Shown here one piece after another: positions 58,430-64,000 of a stretch of 64,000 nucleotides of DNA. The notes under the pieces are model-generated. The model had not been told where the DNA came from and did not search any database. It saw nothing but the letters and a program-made list of their open reading frames with translations. Numbering within the stretch: position 1 is the stretch's first letter; the number at the start of each line of letters is the position of its first letter. The position numbers were made by a program, and so were the translations under genes. The stretch comes from Hormiphora californensis (lineage: Eukaryota; Ctenophora; Tentaculata; Cydippida; Pleurobrachiidae): positions 8,039,111 to 8,103,110 of the forward strand of contig CM035357.1 of the NCBI GenBank assembly GCA_020137815.1. The letters run 5' to 3'.

Positions 58430-58700
58430 ATCATATCTCCGGTTCCTGATAAGCTACAGAAATCGGGCAGGTCGGAAGAATCTCGACACCGAAATATATA
58501 TGTATTTCAAATACATATGTATTTCAAACACACATGTCTATTTCAACTGAAATTTTAGACGGCCATAGCTCCACCCCCTGATAAGATAGAGACTTGAAAT
58601 TTGTTTTGTAGGGAGATCATATAGAATTCTTCGTACAAAACAAATTTCAAGTCTCTATCTCATCAGGGAGTGGAGTTATGACCGTGGGAAATTTCACAAA
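58430..58700. repeat. Hairpins carrying the GATAAGATAGAGACTTGAAA motif
   Basis: CCTGATAAGATAGAGACTTG AAATTTG at about 58575 and the inverse CAAATTTCAAGTCTCTATCT at about 58640 form a perfect hairpin with a 25-30 bp loop. A partial copy (CCGGTTCCTGATAAG) stands at 58438. A C/G-tract at 58407-58418 and ATATGTATTTCAAATACATA TGT palindromes precede it. Confidence 0.75.
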
Positions 58701-58715
58701 AACCCGAGTGAGGGA

Positions 58716-59226
58716 CATAAAGTGCGTTTCAAACGACTTGACCTGAGATTCCTGGAAATTCAGGATTTCCCCTTTGTAAATACACACGCAATGCGCCAAA
58801 TTCCAAGAATTACGGTTCAAGGGCCAGCGTTAAAATCTGGGTGTTTTGGGAGTGCTGACAAACGGTTTTTTAGGGTTAGGGCTAAAGTAGGGTTAGGGTT
58901 AGGGTTAGGGTTGGGGTTTGGGTTGGGGATAGGCCTTAACATTCCCTACCATATAAACTTTGAATCAGCCAATACGGTTGAGTGGTTTGGCGGTTAGAGC
59001 CATTTTAGTGAATCAACTTTTTTGGCAGCGCACACCTAGGCTGTAAACAGGCCTCCAAACACCCAGATCGTAACGGCGCCCCGAGTCAAGTCGCTTGAAA
59101 CGGACTTTAAAGTCCGTTTCAAGCGACTTGACTCGTAATTCTTGGAATTTGGCGCATTGCGCGTGTCTTTACAAAGGGGAAATCCTTAATTTCCAGGAAT
59201 CTCAGGTCAAGTCGTTTGAAACGCAC
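58716..59226. mobile_element. Foldback MITE split by a TTAGGG-family MITE
   Basis: Left arm 58716-58812 (AAAGTGCGTTTCAAACGACT TGACC...CCAAATTCCAAGAATTAC) is inverted at about 59087-59226. The arm ends are AAAGTGCG and CTTTAAAGT. The inserted TTAGGG-family copy (58813-59084) contains GGGTTAGGGTTAGGGTTAGG G, then the GGCGGTTAGAGCCATTTTAG and TTTTTTGGCAGCGC segments. Both elements lack ORFs. Confidence 0.78.
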
Positions 59227-59264
59227 TTTAAAGTGCGATTTTTAATAATGCGAACCGCTCACGC

Positions 59265-59480
59265 GCACTGTCTGGCGGCGCCAGACCCCAATTTGACAGT
59301 GCGCTCAGATGGGTCGCGGCGCCAGACAGCACGCGCATTAATAATAATATAATTCTATTTGCGCGTGCTAAATCCGGTTTCTGATAAGATAGAGACTTGT
59401 CATTGGTCGCATTGGAAAGATAACATTTTTCTCTTTCCAACTCAACCAGGATCAAGTCTTTATCTTATCAGGAGCCAGAG
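59265..59480. repeat. Palindromic segments, including a GATAAGATAGAG hairpin
   Basis: CTGTCTGGCGGCGCCAGAC occurs with an inverse further on (GGCGCCAGACAG at 59317). TGATAAGATAGAGACTTGTC at 59382 and its inverse near 59450 form another hairpin. No coding content. Confidence 0.7.
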
Positions 59481-59565
59481 ATATGATCGAAACAACCGAC
59501 AAAAAACTTTCCCACGGTGCGTGGGAATTTTTTGCGGTTCGCTTTTTTAAAAATCGGACTTTAGT

Positions 59566-60240
59566 TTGGGGTGTACTTTAGCGCGCGCTGATCTTTCTCC
59601 GCTGCATTTAAATATGAGGCCCCTCGGAAATGTTCAAGTCATGCACAATCAAGTCACGAGCTGTAGCACTGGCGGGTTTACTATCCTGCGACACAACGAG
59701 ATTAGAGATACCCTTGCAGATATTATTACCCATGCAGGATACAAGGGTGTTGAAATTGAGAAAGTGTTGCAGCCAGTTAACCCAGATGACTACCCCCGAA
59801 GTGTCAATACAGCACCTGATGCTCGCAGTGACGTGTATGCCATTGGGTTGTGGAGAGGACTACAGGGGGGCCCACGTGGACGTTGCAGTGTTTCATCCTA
59901 CTGCACCCAGTTACAGAGGAAAAGACCCAAAATCTCTGTACAAAATGAATGAAAGTCGGAAGAAACGTGATTACCAACAAAGAATCAGAGAATCGGAGAG
60001 AGGGGCTTTCACCCCGTTTGTTATGGCTACTTCCGGAGGTTCCGGACTAGAGGCAGAACGACTAATCAAAAAGCTCGCTTCACGCATCTCTACCAAACAC
60101 AAGGATAAATATGCTGAAGTGATTAATTTCCTGAGAACGCGGATACGATTCTGTCTCCTCAGAAGTACTCTGGTCTCACTCAGGGGCACGAGGAAAAAGT
60201 TCACGACTCCACCACCCATTGCAATGTGTGATTTTACTGA
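59566..60240 (+). pseudogene. Non-LTR retrotransposon ORF2 C-terminal fragment with frameshift
   Basis: The first frame gives ILRHNEIRDTLADIITHAGY then APDARSDVYAIGLWRGLQGG, after which one base shifts the frame. The second gives AHVDVAVFHPTAPSYRGKDP, GAFTPFVMATSGGSGLEAER and RTRIRFCLLRSTLVSLRGTR. This is collinear with 15180-15720. The Cys/His knuckle is lost. A degraded copy of the same retroelement family. Confidence 0.82.
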
Positions 60241-60300
60241 CTGACTTTTTATTTATAATATTTATTGTTTATTTGAGTGAGTGATTTTAAGATTTATTTA

Positions 60301-60449
60301 TTACTAACCCCAACACCGGGGGCAAATGATCGAACCCAATGTGAATGAGACTCATCGCGATTAACTCTTCATACGGTTACCCCCTTTCTCTCTTCGGCAG
60401 CTTCTCTTCGGCTGTTGGAAAGTGATGCCAATCGGTGTTGGGGTTAGTG
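60301..60449. mobile_element. MITE with ACTAACCCCAACACCG termini
   Basis: ACTAACCCCAACACCG and its exact inverse bound 149 bp with no ORF, directly downstream of the retrotransposon fragment. Confidence 0.8.
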
Positions 60450-60843
60450 AATTTATCAAGTCACGCCCACCAATCACAGCTCAGAACGCGCGGAGTGCTT
60501 CGTCTTTGTTTCTTGACCAATTTCGTCAAACCAAAGCTTCCTTTTGATACCAAAATTTAGTCTGCGCTTTGAACAGACGCCTGTTTTTGGGCTGTAGGGC
60601 CAACTTTGATTCAAAAACGCGCAAAGAGAACGAATCTGGTTCAAATATGGGCCTCTGCTGCACGTTTTGTGTCAAAATTGAGAGATCTCGCGAGCCTATC
60701 GGACATGACCACATAGTGTGTTGTGGGGTAGCGCCTGACTACGCTGCAGAGAAATCTATAACGGAAGGACTGTGGCTGACGCGATTGAAAGGGATATCAG
60801 CACCCCCAGCTTTGCTTTACTCGACTGAGGAGGAGTGAAACAT

Positions 60844-61000
60844 TTGAAAAGGTTTATTTGGCACCAGATAGGACTCCTGAAGAGAGGGCAGCGAGAAGGA
60901 CACTAGTGGAGGAATTGAAAGGGAAAAGGGCTGAGTTTCCGGACAAGACCTTTTTCATCAGGGGAGGAAAGGTGGAGGAGTCGGTGGTTGATGAATGATG
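60844..61000 (+). pseudogene. Retrotransposon ORF1-like tail
   Basis: TTT GAA AAG... reads FEKVYLAPDRTPEERAARRT then LVEELKGKRAEFPDKTFFIR and GGKVEESVVDE-stop. It matches the (F/Y)LxPDxTPEERxxxxxLxxELKxR...IRxGK tail common in ORF1-type proteins of invertebrate retroelements. An in-frame upstream part was not found. The separate frame at 60569-60838 is not recognised. Confidence 0.6.
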
Positions 61001-61074
61001 ATCAGTGAGGTTGTGTGTTTGTGTGTTGAGTTAGGCCGGGACAATTTGTAATTTGGACTATATTTTATGGACTA

Positions 61075-61246
61075 CAGTCGGACCCCGATTTAGGGCCCCC
61101 CGATTTAGTGGCACCCCGATTTAGGGACAGGATTTTTTTCCCCCGATATAGGAAATTAACCTTATTTGACCCCGATTTAGTGGACACCCCGATTTAGTGG
61201 ACAAGAGCCTTTCCCCCGAGGGTGTCCCTAAATCGGGGTCCGACTG
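61075..61246. mobile_element. MITE with CAGTCGGACCCCGATTTAG termini
   Basis: CAGTCGGACCCCGATTTAGG and its inverse, TA on both flanks, 172 bp. CCCCGATTTAG is repeated four times inside. The terminal word is typical of pogo-like MITEs. Confidence 0.9.
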
Positions 61247-61427
61247 TATTTAGTTTGGACACTTTATATGAGCAATGGTGAACCGCTCTGATCGCCGTGT
61301 AGATATCTAGGTTTTAATTCTAGTAACCTATATGGTATGAGCGTGTATACAAATGCTGCTATTATTATTATTTTTATTATTATAGTTTAATTTTAATTCT
61401 AATGATTCTCTCTTGCAATGTGATTAG

Positions 61428-62260
61428 AAGTAAAGAGCGAGATAAGGAGGATGACATACGTGGGTGAGGAGGATAGGTTTAGCACCTGCTCTGAAGTGAG
61501 CAGTGTCCAGGATCTTGGCCTTGAAGACCCACCACCAAACATGCTTGGCACACTACTTTCTGAAATCTATACCCAGGTAGTTGACAATTTTAAACTACGC
61601 TTGAGGCTTCTTCAACAATAATATTTCTTGTTCTAATGAAAAGCAGTTGTGATATGTGATACTGTGTGATTTTAAATGACTGGGACTGGTATATTGCGAA
61701 TTGCGTGAAAACTATGGCATCTTTCGACTTCGAATTTTGGGACATGATAAAACTAGGTTGTAGCAATTTTCTCCTAGTTTTACAGCAAATTTCAATGTTC
61801 CTGAATGAATCTATTGCCCAAAAACCTCCTCCAACTTTACACAGTCATATCTCTGGAGTCTAATGAGATAGAGAGTTCAAATTTTTAGGAGAGACAGATA
61901 AGACGATTTCAAATGTTTTGTCTGCTTTACGAGTTGCTACATTTTATCATTTGTTCACAGGAACTGTTTAAAGTGATGTAACACGCTCTAATTAGGCCAA
62001 ATTTAGGTCATTTTACCCCTCAAAGATCACATGTCCAGCTGCATCTAGTGGGCTAATGAGGCCTTGAACACGCATACGTCACGAGTTACTGTAGGGCTAC
62101 AGCTCTCCTTTTCCATCTTGAACCAGCAGACATGATCATGGTGTCTGGAAGTGGTAACAAGCTGTAGAAAACCAGACAGACTAGATGCTCTCTACTTCAA
62201 CGTATCACTCTCTCCCTTTCTCGTTATAAGGTCACGTGACTGGAATTGGGATCTCGACAT

Positions 62261-62303
<43 letters not shown>

Positions 62304-63278
62304 TGTGTGTGTGAGAGAGAGAACGCTTTGTAGACATTTTGATCTTTGAGGGGTAAAATGACCTAAATTTGGCCTAATTAGAGCGTGTTACATCACTTTA
62401 AACAGTTCCTGTGAACAAATGGTAAAATGTAGCAACTCGTAAAGCAGACAAAACATTCAAAATCGTCTTATCTGTCTCTCCTAAAAATTTGAACTCTCTA
62501 TCTCATTAGACTCCAGAGATATGACTGTGTAAAGTTGGAGGAGGTTTTTGGGCAATAGATTCATTCAGGAACATTGAAATTTGCTGCAAAACTAGGAGAA
62601 AATTGCTACAACCTAGTTTTATCATGTCCCAAAATTTGAAGTCGAAAGATGCCATAGTTTTCACGCAATTCGCAATATACCAGTCCCAGTCATTTAAAAT
62701 CACACAGTACCTAAGAATCACGTCGTCACAGTGACGAATCAAGTACGCAAATTTAAATAAGATACTAGTATATCATAGTAATTTTTAGTCAAAAACTTAT
62801 ACAATATACCTACTACTTGGCGGGATTTGTTGAAAACTAAAAAGAAGATGTCAGATGGTAGTTCCAGGCGATTGGGCCGGGTGGGAGGGGGGCTCTTCTC
62901 CAGTGCCGGCTATGTCGCTTTGCCATAGTCCCTTGTGGGCTTAGTGTTGACAAGCCCAGGCACTCACAAGAATAAGATGATCTGTCTACTTCTGTGTGAC
63001 AGGGTAGGGGGCAGTTTTAGTGTAAGATAAGATCCCTATAATATGATCCCACCCTTGGGGTAGAGATCAGATGGGATCAGATCCCAATACTGTAATCCGT
63101 TCATTTCTAAATCATAATAGATAAGAGATTACTCTGTTTCAGTATCAGTGGTCATCGGGAGGCCTGCAAACGCCAAGCTTTGAGAGTAACGTTTATGACG
63201 ACTTTGTCCTTCAAGATAATTGTTTGGTAAAACGAGAGCCTATATCGCATTTGACCCGAGAGGAGCTTCTTGAAAAAA
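61428..63278 (+). CDS. Unrecognised acidic protein, two exons, runs towards the right edge
   Basis: Exon 61428-61576 (acceptor ATTAG, donor CAG|GTAGTT) reads RRMTYVGEEDRFSTCSEVSS then VQDLGLEDPPPNMLGTLLSE. It joins in phase 0 to exon 63143-63278 (YQWSSGGLQTPSFESNVYDD, CLVKREPISHLTREELLEK), which ends at a GTGAGT donor in phase 1. The first exon may contain the start Met (61451, after AGGAGG) or be internal. The acidic, Ser-rich composition and the VKRE word, a SUMO-acceptor-type motif, would suit a transcriptional regulator, but no DNA-binding domain is in view. The next exon is not settled. The 1.57-kb intron is mostly the foldback element 61662-62707. Confidence 0.55.
61662..62707. mobile_element. 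1.05-kb foldback element with TA duplication
   Basis: Ends CTGTGTGATTTTAAATGACT and the inverse AGTCATTTAAAATCACACAG, TA on both flanks. Arms of about 370 bp are nearly identical when inverted; the ORFs in them are mirror shadows. Each arm contains ATGAGATAGAGAGTTCAAAT, a variant of the GATAAGATAGAGACTTGAAA motif seen elsewhere. The loop (about 62035-62335) has a (GA)n-(GT)n tract. Confidence 0.92.
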
Positions 63279-64000
63279 GTGAGTTTTGTTTACTAAAAGT
63301 ACCTGATGGAATTTTTCATTATGCTATAATGGTTATATTGATAATTATTAATATAATGGTTATATTGATAATTATTAATTGTTGATAGGATGTGAGTTCG
63401 GTCTCCAGATCCGGGCCTATCAATTAGTAAGCTGGTAGGTCCGAAAACTAAAATTAGTAGCCCCCATCGATTACATATGATATTAATTGATATAATGATT
63501 ACGGGATTGTGTTGAGACTTGAGCCTAGCCCGTCATATAGTTGTAGCCCATATATTCTGCACTGGGCAATGATATGTAAACTAAGTTGCTGTGTGAAAAA
63601 AGTGTATAGTTCTCTTTCTGTAAATTGAGGCAATGTTACACACCAGAAAACACTAGTTTCATATTGGAACGACATGGACCACATAATACATGTATCCCTA
63701 AAACTTATTTATATCAATATTAAAAAAGGCAGATGGTTGGTAGTGGTAGTGATGACTCAACTGAGAGGGGTTCAACCGACGATGGTAGGGACGAGCACGT
63801 GCAAATTGAGTTCTTGAGCAATATTGAAACTTTATAGCTCTTTGGAAAGAGCTCGATCCCCTGTTTCTAAAGATCCCAGGAAATTTGAAAGTGGTTGAGA
63901 GTTGGCCGAGTTATGGGGTAACATTTCTCAAAAATGCAGAACTACACGGATTTAGGTGACTCCTGACTATTGCATATTTATTTTGCATGAAACTTGAGTA
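63279..64000. other. Right-edge stretch, mostly unassigned
   Basis: After the exon donor at 63278 the sequence is AT-rich. A frame around 63731-63835 reads QMVGSGSDDSTERGSTDDGR, which looks codon-like, but no acceptor puts it in phase with the upstream exon. A small duplication (TATTGATAATTATTAAT, twice) lies at 63335-63382. Confidence 0.35.

Noticed and set aside
60569-60838. 89-aa plus-strand frame before the ORF1-like tail
   Set aside because: Cysteine-containing but no recognised motif and no join to the downstream ORF1-like frame; left unassigned.
61666-62742. Pair of near-identical frames (65 and 78 aa) on opposite strands
   Set aside because: They are mirror images in the arms of the foldback element 61662-62707 and have no codon-like conservation beyond DNA identity.

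Overview
The window is nuclear DNA from an animal. Every recognisable gene is split into many short exons by GT-AG introns. The proteins (AQR, EMC1, GMPPB, a two-pore K+ channel) align from end to end with their animal orthologues as I remember them. There is no operon structure. Short introns, very dense TIR/foldback elements and interstitial TTAGGG tracts suggest an early-branching metazoan, perhaps a sponge; that placement is inference. All exon models were built by hand from splice sites, reading phase and remembered homologues.

Layout. 130-994 (-): first three exons of a PLAT-domain protein that runs off the left edge. 3730-12025 (-): EMC1, an ER membrane insertase subunit. Its penultimate intron holds two tandem, paralogous small secreted-protein genes on the other strand (4792-5082 and 5735-5929). 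12.1-16.3 kb: a graveyard of non-LTR retrotransposon fragments and TTAGGG-bearing MITEs. 16685-25495 (-): a two-pore-domain K+ channel missing its first membrane exon, with two large foldback elements and about 2 kb of error-like sequence in its introns. 27.3-29.2 kb (-): three exons of one or two unrecognised genes. 30290-45707 (+): a complete 29-exon AQR (spliceosomal intron-binding helicase, 1477 aa). 46073-57356 (-): a complete 10-exon GMPPB (360 aa), convergent with AQR. 57.4-61.3 kb: nested MITEs and retrotransposon debris. 61428-63278 (+): two exons of an unrecognised acidic protein running towards the right edge.

The genes are unrelated housekeeping or membrane genes and do not form a pathway. 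The unusual content is in the introns. (1) In AQR, the exon-26 5' splice junction has been amplified into about 31 tandem 36-bp copies. (2) GMPPB carries a 5.27-kb TIR element flanked by an identical 303-bp direct repeat that also duplicates the start of exon 4 and its acceptor. (3) Four insertions share G-tract/C-tract termini and 6-8 bp target duplications but have unrelated interiors. (4) A motif around GATAAGATAGAGACTTGAAA recurs in hairpins inside otherwise different elements. Parts of the window (about 11.2-11.7 kb and 23.0-25.2 kb) look like low-quality sequence, and gene models crossing them are incomplete.
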